Shown here one piece after another: positions 36,222 through 44,261 of a stretch of 64,000 bases of DNA (position 1 is the first letter of the stretch; each line of letters begins with the position of its first letter). The notes beneath the pieces are model-generated. The model was not told the DNA's origin, searched no databases, and saw only the letters and a list, made by a program, of their open reading frames with translations. A program made the position numbers and the translations under genes. The stretch is from JBBQFI01 sp038321775 (GTDB lineage: Bacteria; Verrucomicrobiota; Verrucomicrobiia; Chthoniobacterales; UBA10450). The stretch covers positions 1 through 64,000 of the forward strand of contig JBBQFI010000001.1 of assembly GCA_038321775.1 (NCBI GenBank), given 5' to 3'.

Positions 36222-37213
36222 ACGCCGAATTCGAAAATAATTTTGCCGCTTCGTTTATTTTGGGCGGCGCGAGCGAGAGCGGCCTTCGCTTCACTCAACG
36301 GGTAAGCTTTCTCCACCTTCGTTTTCAATAATCCGCGCTGCGCCATTTCAAAAAGCGGGGTGAAAGTTTCCAACCGCTGATCCGGCGTTGCGTGTTCGTA
36401 CCATTTGTTCACCCAAAACCCGCAGAAATGAAGATTCTTGAAAATGAGCAAACCATTCGGGATGCGCAGCGGTTGCAAACTCATCGCGCCATACGTCACC
36501 ATCGTCGCGTCCGGTGCAAGAGTGTTGGCGACGCGCAATGCGTTTTCTCCGCCGACTGCATTTAAGGCCAGACGAATCGGTGCGCCGTCCGTCGCCGCTT
36601 TCACTTCGTCGCGCAGATTCTCGCCGTCGACCAAAACAACATCGCCGCCGTCCGCGCGCAGTTCGTCGATCAATTCCGACCGCCTAACGACATTAACGGT
36701 TTTGTAACCGAGATCGTGTGCGATCTGAATTGCCGCGCGACCGGCCGCAGAGTTTGCCGCGTTTTGGATCAACCAATCGCCGCGCTGCAATTGGACGAAA
36801 TCATTCAGCATGCGCCACGCAGTGATGGGATTGATTTTCAACATTGACGTTTGCACCGGATCAATTCCTTCCGGCACCGCGACTAACTTGTTTGCCGGAA
36901 CAGCGAGCGCTTCGCGCCATGTACCGGCGTCGTGCGGCAACAGCACTTGCGTGCCGACTTTAAAATTCGTCACGCCCGCTCCGAGTTCCGTGACAAAACC
37001 GCTGCCTTCAAAACCGGGAGTCGCAGGCAACGCCGGTCGCACCGGATATTTTCCCTCGATCGCATTCAGGTCAGCAGGATTGATCGGAGCCGCGCGGACC
37101 TCGACCACGACTTCGCCCTCGCCTGCACGTGGACGCGGTAGTTCGCGGACTTCGAGAACTTCCTCTGGTTTTCCGTGTGCTTCGTAAATCGCCGCGTTTA
37201 TAGTTTGCTTCAT
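36218..37213 (-). CDS. Enoyl thioester reductase-like zinc-free MDR oxidoreductase
   Basis: 331 aa, medium-chain dehydrogenase/reductase fold without the structural zinc Cys cluster. VRAAPINPADLNAIEGKYP, PGFEGSGFV, and LIQNAANSAAGRAAIQIAHDLG (NADPH loop) match mitochondrial-type 2-enoyl thioester reductases (MECR). FCGFWVNKW also fits. It probably reduces a trans-2-enoyl thioester in fatty-acid metabolism, or a quinone-type substrate. Its ATG is only 2 bp from the divergent CDF start, leaving no room for promoters between them. It shares a 4-bp overlap with the amine oxidase gene. Confidence 0.83.
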   Translation of the reverse strand: MKQTINAAIYEAHGKPEEVLEVRELPRPRAGEGEVVVEVRAAPINPADLNAIEGKYPVRPALPATPGFEGSGFVTELGAGVTNFKVGTQVLLPHDAGTWREALAVPANKLVAVPEGIDPVQTSMLKINPITAWRMLNDFVQLQRGDWLIQNAANSAAGRAAIQIAHDLGYKTVNVVRRSELIDELRADGGDVVLVDGENLRDEVKAATDGAPIRLALNAVGGENALRVANTLAPDATMVTYGAMSLQPLRIPNGLLIFKNLHFCGFWVNKWYEHATPDQRLETFTPLFEMAQRGLLKTKVEKAYPLSEAKAALARAAQNKRSGKIIFEFGV

Positions 37214-37215
37214 CG

Positions 37216-38145
37216 ATGACTCCGGCGCTGAACCCTACAACGGCCACTCCTGCCGGCAATCTCCAAACCGGCGCGCGCATCGCGCTTTTTGGAATGTTGA
37301 TCAATCTCGTCTTTGCCGCCGCGAAAATTTCCGGCGGCATTTTTGGTAATGCCTACGTCCTGATCGCCGATGGCATCGAGTCCGCTCTTGATATCGGAGG
37401 TTCGTTTGTCATTTGGGGCGGATTAAAAGTCGCGGCGCGTCCGCCGGATGAAACGCATCCTTATGGCCACGGTAAAGCGGAGCCGATGGCAGCGTTTATC
37501 GTCGCCTGCGGAGTTCTTGCCGCGGCAGCCGGTCTCGCGATCCAGAGTGTTCGCGAGATTCTTATTCCGCATCACGGCCCAGCGCCGTTCACTCTCGCAA
37601 TTTTAATTGTCGTCGTTGTCGTCAAAGAAGTTTTGTTTCGTTACGTCAATCGCATCGGACGCGACGCAGGCAGCACTGCTGTGCAAACCGACGCATGGCA
37701 TCATCGGACCGATGCACTTGTTTCGGCGGCGGCGTTTGTCGGCATTTCCATCGCGCTCATCGGCGGCGACAAGTGGCAAAGCGCGGACGATTGGTCGGCG
37801 TTGTTCGCTTGCACCGTAATCGGTGCCAACGGCTTTCGATTGTTACGCCCCGCTTTTTACGAAATCATGGATACGGCGCCGCGTGGAGAAATTGTCGATT
37901 TTGTTCGCAATACGGCCGAGAAAGTTTCCGGCGTAATCGACATCGACAAATGCATCCTGCGCAAAATGGGATTGAGCTACTACGTCGATCTGCACATCGG
38001 TGTGAATGAAAACATCTCGGTGCGCGAAGGGCATCGCATTGCGCATGCAGTGAAAGACGCCATCCGCCACAGCAATCCGCGCATCGCCGATGTTCTCGTG
38101 CATATCGAACCCGCCGGAAACCGCTCCCTAAACATTGCGCCCTAA
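37216..38145 (+). CDS. Cation diffusion facilitator transporter
   Basis: 309 aa with six membrane helices. HPYGHGKAEPMAAF and the two paired metal sites (LIADGIESALDIGG and AWHHRTDALVSAA) are typical of CDF zinc/iron/manganese exporters. The C-terminal cytoplasmic domain (about 215-300) has the GVIDIDKCILRKMG segment and HIAHAVKDAI-like helix. It exchanges divalent metal for protons. The stop TAA lies inside a CCTAACGA motif (38141-38148), and the 3' end overlaps the nucleosidase gene by 18 bp. Confidence 0.92.
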   Translation: MTPALNPTTATPAGNLQTGARIALFGMLINLVFAAAKISGGIFGNAYVLIADGIESALDIGGSFVIWGGLKVAARPPDETHPYGHGKAEPMAAFIVACGVLAAAAGLAIQSVREILIPHHGPAPFTLAILIVVVVVKEVLFRYVNRIGRDAGSTAVQTDAWHHRTDALVSAAAFVGISIALIGGDKWQSADDWSALFACTVIGANGFRLLRPAFYEIMDTAPRGEIVDFVRNTAEKVSGVIDIDKCILRKMGLSYYVDLHIGVNENISVREGHRIAHAVKDAIRHSNPRIADVLVHIEPAGNRSLNIAP

Positions 38146-38847
38146 CGAATCGTCTCCCAGCAGTCGTATCAAGGCGTCGGTTAGATTAGTGCGGGCGCGA
38201 TTGATCTGGCGCGCGAACCGAACCAGTCGCATGAGAGCAATCGGTCTCACGATGAAATGCGCGACGATTGCGGGAACGTTTGTTCTTTGCCGATCGATAT
38301 CGAACAACACCGACGGCGGCGCGGGAAAAGAATCGCGCGGCGTGTCGGAGATGACGCGAAGCGAGAGCATCGGAGTTCCGTTCTTCTCGCAAGCTTGCGC
38401 GATCACTTCCGTTTCCATGTCGACGGCATCCGCGCCCTGCATCCTGGCGATTTGGTTCCGTTCCGTTTCTAAATCAACGATCAGGGGCGACGTAAATAAT
38501 TTCCCGATCTGCAGCCGCGCACCACCTGCCGCTTTTCGGGCGATCGCGAGCAAATTTTTCTCGGAAAAATTCTCCGCCAAAAATAAATCGCCAGCCTCGG
38601 ATCCTTGACCAACCGCGCCGGCAAACCCGCTGCTGATCAGGACATCGGGATTTTGCTCTCGCAGGAAGCTCGCCGCTCTTGCCTCGCAGATTTTTCGACC
38701 AACACCGGTGTGGAAGATTGCGATCGATCGCGAATTAATTTCTCCTAAAATAATGTCGCCAGAAGCAGACGAAACCCGACGCCTGTTTTTCAATCTGGAG
38801 ACGAGGAGCGAACTTTCGGTCGGGAGCGCAAACGTGATTGCGATCAT
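38128..38847 (-). CDS. Nucleosidase/purine phosphorylase-like protein
   Basis: 239 aa of the nucleoside phosphorylase/nucleosidase fold (MTA/SAH nucleosidase, futalosine hydrolase and hopanoid HpnG relatives). Seen: IAIFHTGVGR, VLISSGFAGAVGQGSEAGDLF, DAVDMETEVIAQAC with the ribose-binding Met-Glu, and LRVISDTP with the catalytic Asp. The N-terminal ITFALPTESSLLV replaces the usual EEM site. The exact nucleoside cannot be told. Its start overlaps the membrane-protein gene upstream by 4 bp. Confidence 0.82.
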   Translation of the reverse strand: MIAITFALPTESSLLVSRLKNRRRVSSASGDIILGEINSRSIAIFHTGVGRKICEARAASFLREQNPDVLISSGFAGAVGQGSEAGDLFLAENFSEKNLLAIARKAAGGARLQIGKLFTSPLIVDLETERNQIARMQGADAVDMETEVIAQACEKNGTPMLSLRVISDTPRDSFPAPPSVLFDIDRQRTNVPAIVAHFIVRPIALMRLVRFARQINRARTNLTDALIRLLGDDSLGRNV

Positions 38848-39506
38848 TGCGTCGCTTTCACGACTCGTACTTGCAGAAATCTTCGCTCGTTAGGCTGAGA
38901 AGATTTGCTGTTGGTAGCAACGGGAGGCGACGCTCCGAGCGCGACAATTGCACGGCGAAAATCCATTTCGCGATTCTTCGGAATGTCGATGAGCACGACA
39001 ATTCCACTGTTCTCGTGCAATGCTTTTGCGCCAGTGCCACCGGCTGTGGTCGCAGCCGAGATTACTTTATTGGCAACATTTTCCTGTTCCGAAGCGGCAG
39101 TCGTAATCTTGATTTCATCGGCTTCGATGTTCGGAGTAGGCAGCGCGGTGACCGCAGCTTTTTCCAACGACTGTTCGACCTGATTGCGTATATCCGCATC
39201 GCGCGCCTTGGCCGATGGTTTTGCTTTTTCGAAAATAAACCAAAGCCCGATAAGGACATTGAGAAAAACCAAAACAATGAAAGCGGTCGCCACGCGACGG
39301 CCGAGAATCGCACCGCGCTGGGTTTCGGCGCTTTCTTCGAGCGAACCAATTACCTCATGCGAGTCGGGCATCGTGTTTCGCAGCTTGCGCGCAATCGCGA
39401 GTTGACGCAGCAGTGCGGAATCGTTTGCCATCTGTGCTTCGAGCGCCTCGCGCTCGTTTTGCGGCAACTTGCCGTCGAGATAATCGAAAAGTTTGTTTGG
39501 ACTCAT
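38844..39506 (-). CDS. Single-pass membrane protein, anti-sigma-like
   Basis: 220 aa. The N-terminal 60 residues (KLFDYLDGKLPQNEREALEAQMANDSALLRQLAIA) have the helical look of a zinc-less anti-sigma domain. A membrane helix follows at about residues 74-91 (AFIVLVFLNVLIGLWFIF). The periplasmic part, about 115 residues, is Ala/Thr/Ser-rich and ends in a basic stretch. No sigma-factor gene is next to it, so its partner is not identified. Coupled by ATGA overlap to the nucleosidase gene downstream. Confidence 0.65.
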   Translation of the reverse strand: MSPNKLFDYLDGKLPQNEREALEAQMANDSALLRQLAIARKLRNTMPDSHEVIGSLEESAETQRGAILGRRVATAFIVLVFLNVLIGLWFIFEKAKPSAKARDADIRNQVEQSLEKAAVTALPTPNIEADEIKITTAASEQENVANKVISAATTAGGTGAKALHENSGIVVLIDIPKNREMDFRRAIVALGASPPVATNSKSSQPNERRFLQVRVVKATQ

Positions 39507-39608
39507 GACTGCGCGAGAAGCGTGATGCGGGAGAATCGCGCGCGCAAACGCGAACTAGCCGATTTGTCGCCGAGGTTCTGCGGGAACCGTGTCGAAATTC
39601 AATCCATC

Positions 39609-40313
39609 TCAGCGCGCAACGTGATGACCTTGCGCGCGGTTTCGCAGAGAACGATTGCCCGCGCTGATTGTCTGGACAGGTTGTTCCCAAGCGGCATTGG
39701 CGCGTAGCGCCTGGAACTGTTCGGACGGATTAAAAACCAACGTGGGCCAGGGAAATTGACGAGCACGGTGCGAACTGTTCGCATGCATTCCGATTACGGA
39801 ATAAGCGCATCCGGCAAAGTTGAAGGGAAAAACCGATTCGTTCGAATGCAGACGAGCGCGCGAGCTTCGTTGAAGATTCGGTTTCTCTTGAGCGCGTAAC
39901 TTTTCTAACTGCGAGCAGAGCAGTTTATCGAACTCCGTTTCGTTCAATTCGAAAGGTCCGCGGAAAACCGCCAGCATGTTGGCGAATTGATCCTTCGGCT
40001 GCATTGCACTCGTTAGGGCAAAACGCTCCAAATCGCGCGCGAGAATTTTCGTGGACGCATCGCATCCGAGTTTGTCGTAAAACCCGAATGACACCGCGCC
40101 CCAGTTCGAAGTCGGCGTGGAGCTGACGCAGGGGAATGCAAAATTCTTGACCAGCATCTCAAACGCGGCCCCCGCTTCGCTCGGAAACGGTTCTTCTACT
40201 GAGACAAACTTTTGCCGGCTCGCCGTTCGTCGAAGATTCGTATCGGTTGGTTTTTTCATTCCCAGTAAATTGAGAACGCAGGAGCGGGGCTCGTTGGACG
40301 CAAGAAATGGCAT
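39609..40313 (-). CDS. YqcI/YcgG family protein (GntA-type heme monooxygenase relative)
   Basis: 234 aa from ATG at 40313; ATG at 40259 is an alternative. Recognised by FPCVSSTPTSNWGAVSFGFYDKLG, then ANMLAVFRGPFELNETEFDKLLCSQLEKL, and FAGCAYSVIGMHANSSHRARQFPWPTLVFN PSEQF. Members bind heme; GntA hydroxylates a guanidino group in guanitoxin synthesis. The C-terminal about 25 residues diverge from the usual family end. No guanitoxin genes are near, so the substrate is unknown. It is divergent from the TamB-like gene by 62 bp. Confidence 0.8.
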   Translation of the reverse strand: MPFLASNEPRSCVLNLLGMKKPTDTNLRRTASRQKFVSVEEPFPSEAGAAFEMLVKNFAFPCVSSTPTSNWGAVSFGFYDKLGCDASTKILARDLERFALTSAMQPKDQFANMLAVFRGPFELNETEFDKLLCSQLEKLRAQEKPNLQRSSRARLHSNESVFPFNFAGCAYSVIGMHANSSHRARQFPWPTLVFNPSEQFQALRANAAWEQPVQTISAGNRSLRNRAQGHHVAR

Positions 40314-40375
40314 TCGATAGGCAACACCGACCTTCAGGTTGCTCTTTACCCTCGTAGAAATAGATTAGCGCCCTC

Positions 40376-43300
40376 GTGGGCGAAGATGAAAAGAATGAAA
40401 CGCCGCCACCTCGATCAAGCAGCTGGATTCGCAAGTCGGTTATTGCGGGAGCCGTCTTGTTCGTTGTCCTCGTGCTTTTTCACGGTCCGATTTTGCGACC
40501 GATCGTTCGCGGTCTGGCCATTCATTTCGCCGCCAAAGAAAATCTAAAGCTCGATTTTCAGATCGAAGGCTCTGTTCTCGGCAGTCTCGTTTTGAAAAAC
40601 GTGCATGCTACTGCCACCGGCCCTTCCGCGGTGGAATCGATCGACGCGGATTTTGTTCGCGTCGATTACAGCATTTTTGGGCTGATCTTTCACGGGTTGC
40701 CAGCGTTCCTGCAGGATGCGGAACTGCGCTCGGCTTCTGTTGTTCTGGATCCAAGAAAATCCTCACCGCCCAAGCCGCCGCAGCCTAACGAGAAGATCTC
40801 GCTGCCGGCAATTTTTCCGGATCAAGTCCACCTTGCGAACGTCAACCTCACTATTCGCGACCAGCCGCAGAATCTTGTTCTGCGAAATCTGAATCTCGAT
40901 CTTGATCCAACGAGGGAAGGCGCGCTGAAGATCGATCAACTGCAAATCCCGGATTTGCATACTTGGGCAAACGTTTCGGCAACGACTTCCTATGCGAACA
41001 AGAATTTGTTTCTGCGCAATCTGACATTCGATGCGCAGAACAAATTTCAGGTCGTGAACATTGATGCATCGCGCCTTGGTTCGAAGGCGCTCGCCGTGAA
41101 CATTGATGGGTCGTTCGTCGGTGGAACGATTAAAGGAACGGCCACGTTGCAGGAAAAAAAGTCATCACTCGCGACGGAGATTAATCTCAGCGCGGAGCAC
41201 ATTTCATTGGCGAAAGTGACTGAATATTTCGGACACAAAAAAGGATTCCTCACCGGGGATGTGGAGAGTTTGAAAATCGACGGGCAGGGCATTTTGAAAA
41301 TTCCGAAATCCTGGAATGGCTCCGTCGTTGCACGAGTGCACGATGTGCACCAAAAGGATCTTGCGCTCGACACGGTCAATCTGGATCTCACGGCTGCGAA
41401 CGGGACGGCAACGATCCGGAAAGCAGAAATCGTTGCCGGAAATAATCGCGTGGAAATGAACGGCTCCGCGAACTTGCCGGATTCGATCGGTGAGTTTGGC
41501 CAGGCGCCAGCCCATCTGACTCTGGATGTAGCCGCGCCAGAGCTGAGACAGTTGACCGGTTTTTTATCGCCCCCACTTGATGGCAGCGCTCACGCAAGCG
41601 GTAGTGTGCGAATCAAAGATCGAACAATTGCGTTTAAACTCTCCGCCGCCGGAAGCGCGCTCAGTTTTGGCGAGGCCGCGGCCAAAGAATTATCGGTCAC
41701 GATTGACGCGACCAAAAAAATGCCTCCGCCAAAAACGCAGGAGCCGTACTACATAAATCTTTCGTCTCACGTGCGCGTGACACTTGGCGACGTGCATTAC
41801 AATCGATATCTCGCGGATTCCGTGCGCATCACCGCTAGCAGCGAAGGCAAAGCTGTTCTGGTGCAACCTTTGACGGTGGTTCGGAACGCGAACGAGTTGT
41901 CGATTGACGGAAAATATGATTTGCCGGCACCGGGGATGAATCCGCTCAGGCAGCCGGCGGATTTCAATCTCGCATTGCACATTCCGCAGCTGGCGGAGTT
42001 CTGGCAGGCGGATGCGCCAGACAAAATCGCGGGCCAGGCAGAGGGCGACGGGCAGATCAGCGTCCGCGACGGCGCGGGCAGCGGACAATTAAAGATTTAT
42101 GGCCAAAGCATTACGGCCAAAAACTTGCTCGTTAGGAAATTGACCACGCAGGCGTCGATGAACAACAACATCATTTATCTGAACGATCTTACAGCGACGC
42201 TGAGCGATAAAGATTCGGTGAAGGCGACCGGCACTTTTGCGCTGCAAAAGCCGCATCATTATTCGGGAAAACTGCACGCCGACATCGCGGACCTCTCGGT
42301 CTTTGAGCCGTTTTTGAAAGCGGCGCATAATCAAAACGCTCTCGCGGGGTCGCTAAATATCAATTGGGAAGGATCGGGCGACGCAGCAGTCTTCGATAAT
42401 CGCGGTGTGCTAAAACTCGTGCTCGAGAAAGGACGCTATGGCGATTTGCGATCGCTCCAGGCAAATGTGGATGCGAATTACTCGCCTGAGGGATTGAACG
42501 TTCCGATCATGTATTTCGGCAATGATCAAATGGACTTTCAGGCCATCGCGCAAACGAGGGGCGAGATGCTGGAAGTTTCGAAACTTCAGATCGATCAGGG
42601 CAAAGCAAAATACGCTGCCGGTTATTTTGCGTTCCCATTCGTCTGGAAAAATCTCGGGAGCGATCGCGCGATCTTTCCACCGAATGGAAAGGTCAACGTT
42701 ACGTTTCAATCGGAGAATCTCGATTTGAAAAAATTGTTTGAAAATTTCGGAGCGAAAGCGCCAGTTTCGGGCTCGGCCAATGTGAAATTAAACGCGCAGG
42801 GGACGCTGGCCGACGTGCGCGCGCAACTCGATTTGCAAATGCGCGATCTGCGCGTGGAAAATTTTCCCGACTTCGAGCCGGCCAGCTTCGACCTGGGAGT
42901 TCATGTGGAAAATCGGCAACTCGTCGTCGCAGGGAAGTTGCAGCAAGCAAAAATTCAGCCGCTCGAAATCCAGGCGAACATGCCTTTCGAAATGGGGCGC
43001 GTGCTGGAAGACGGAAAGCTGGACGATGCGACGCCGATCACAGCGAAAGTCCGTTTGCCGCGAAGCTCGGTCAATTTCCTGCGGCAGTTCGTTCCGACGG
43101 TGGAGGAAATCGACGGCGATATTGCGCTGGACGTGAACGTGAATGGAACGATCGCGAAGCCGGTGCTGAGCGGAGCAGGGGACATCACCGTTAACGTGAT
43201 GCGTTTCACGAACGGCACCTTGCCGGCATTGCGTGATTTCAAAACGCGGCTCGACTTTAATCGCGACACGCTTTCTCTGGCGCGTTTCGGCGGCGATCTT

Positions 43301-44260
43301 GCCGGCGGACCTTTTACCATCTCGGGTCGAATCACGTTTCCGAAATTAACGCAGCCGAACATCGATTTGCAGCTCAAAGCCACGAGCGTTCTGGTGGCGC
43401 GAAACGACTCGCTCACGGCCCGCGCCGATGCAGACATTCGCGTGAATGGGCCGTTGCAAACCGCCACCGTTACCGGCAATGTCGCCCTAACGAACAGTCA
43501 ATTCCTGAAAAACATCGATTTGATTCCGATCGGATTGCCGGGTCGACCTGCACCGGAGCCGCCCGAATCGCGGCCGGAATTTTCGTTTCCCGATCCGCCG
43601 ATACGCGACTGGAAATTCGACGTCGCGATCAAGACGAAGGATCCATTTTTAATTCGAGGGAATCTGGCCAATGGCGGTGCGGCCGTTGATTTGAAGTTGG
43701 GTGGCACCGGTCTGCATCCAGGCTTGCAAGGACTCGTTAGGCTGGAAAATGTCGAAGCAACGCTGCCCTTCAGTCGGCTGGAGATCGCCTACGGTTATCT
43801 TTATTTTAATCCGGATGATTCCCTTAACCCGAAGATCGATCTGCACGGGACTTCCGTTATCCGCGATTACACTGTGCACGTGTATGTTTACGGCAGTTCA
43901 CTTTCGCCCGAGGCAATTTTCACAAGCGAGCCGCCATTGCCACAGGAAGAGATCATTTCACTGCTTGCTACCGGCACCACGCGCCAGGAATTAACCGGCA
44001 ACAACAACGTGCTCGCTGGTCGCGCTGCCTTGCTGCTGGTCCAGCAAGTTTATCGAAAAGTTTTCAAGAAAGGCGGAAAACCGAATACCACTTCGGTTTT
44101 CGACCGGCTCGATGTCGATATCGGTCAGGTCGATCCGAAAACCGGTCAGCAGACGGCAACAGCGCGTTTCAAGATTAATAAGAATTTCATGCTCATCGGC
44201 GACCTGGGCGTGGCCGGCGATTTTCGCGGAATGGTCAAATACGTGATCCGTTTTCACTAA
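40376..44260 (+). CDS. TamB-like translocation/assembly module protein
   Basis: 1294 aa from GTG at 40376. One N-terminal membrane helix (about residues 22-40, SVIAGAVLFVVLVLFHGPIL) is followed by about 1100 residues of beta-strand repeats and then the conserved C-terminal DUF490 domain, with EPPLPQEEIISLLATGTTR, VFDRLDVDIGQVDPKTGQQ and a closing FRGMVKYVIRFH. It should form a periplasmic beta-groove linking inner and outer membranes. The Omp85 partner gene starts 2 bp downstream, the standard tamB/tamA pair in reversed order. Confidence 0.9.
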   Translation: MGEDEKNETPPPRSSSWIRKSVIAGAVLFVVLVLFHGPILRPIVRGLAIHFAAKENLKLDFQIEGSVLGSLVLKNVHATATGPSAVESIDADFVRVDYSIFGLIFHGLPAFLQDAELRSASVVLDPRKSSPPKPPQPNEKISLPAIFPDQVHLANVNLTIRDQPQNLVLRNLNLDLDPTREGALKIDQLQIPDLHTWANVSATTSYANKNLFLRNLTFDAQNKFQVVNIDASRLGSKALAVNIDGSFVGGTIKGTATLQEKKSSLATEINLSAEHISLAKVTEYFGHKKGFLTGDVESLKIDGQGILKIPKSWNGSVVARVHDVHQKDLALDTVNLDLTAANGTATIRKAEIVAGNNRVEMNGSANLPDSIGEFGQAPAHLTLDVAAPELRQLTGFLSPPLDGSAHASGSVRIKDRTIAFKLSAAGSALSFGEAAAKELSVTIDATKKMPPPKTQEPYYINLSSHVRVTLGDVHYNRYLADSVRITASSEGKAVLVQPLTVVRNANELSIDGKYDLPAPGMNPLRQPADFNLALHIPQLAEFWQADAPDKIAGQAEGDGQISVRDGAGSGQLKIYGQSITAKNLLVRKLTTQASMNNNIIYLNDLTATLSDKDSVKATGTFALQKPHHYSGKLHADIADLSVFEPFLKAAHNQNALAGSLNINWEGSGDAAVFDNRGVLKLVLEKGRYGDLRSLQANVDANYSPEGLNVPIMYFGNDQMDFQAIAQTRGEMLEVSKLQIDQGKAKYAAGYFAFPFVWKNLGSDRAIFPPNGKVNVTFQSENLDLKKLFENFGAKAPVSGSANVKLNAQGTLADVRAQLDLQMRDLRVENFPDFEPASFDLGVHVENRQLVVAGKLQQAKIQPLEIQANMPFEMGRVLEDGKLDDATPITAKVRLPRSSVNFLRQFVPTVEEIDGDIALDVNVNGTIAKPVLSGAGDITVNVMRFTNGTLPALRDFKTRLDFNRDTLSLARFGGDLAGGPFTISGRITFPKLTQPNIDLQLKATSVLVARNDSLTARADADIRVNGPLQTATVTGNVALTNSQFLKNIDLIPIGLPGRPAPEPPESRPEFSFPDPPIRDWKFDVAIKTKDPFLIRGNLANGGAAVDLKLGGTGLHPGLQGLVRLENVEATLPFSRLEIAYGYLYFNPDDSLNPKIDLHGTSVIRDYTVHVYVYGSSLSPEAIFTSEPPLPQEEIISLLATGTTRQELTGNNNVLAGRAALLLVQQVYRKVFKKGGKPNTTSVFDRLDVDIGQVDPKTGQQTATARFKINKNFMLIGDLGVAGDFRGMVKYVIRFH

Positions 44261-44261
44261 A

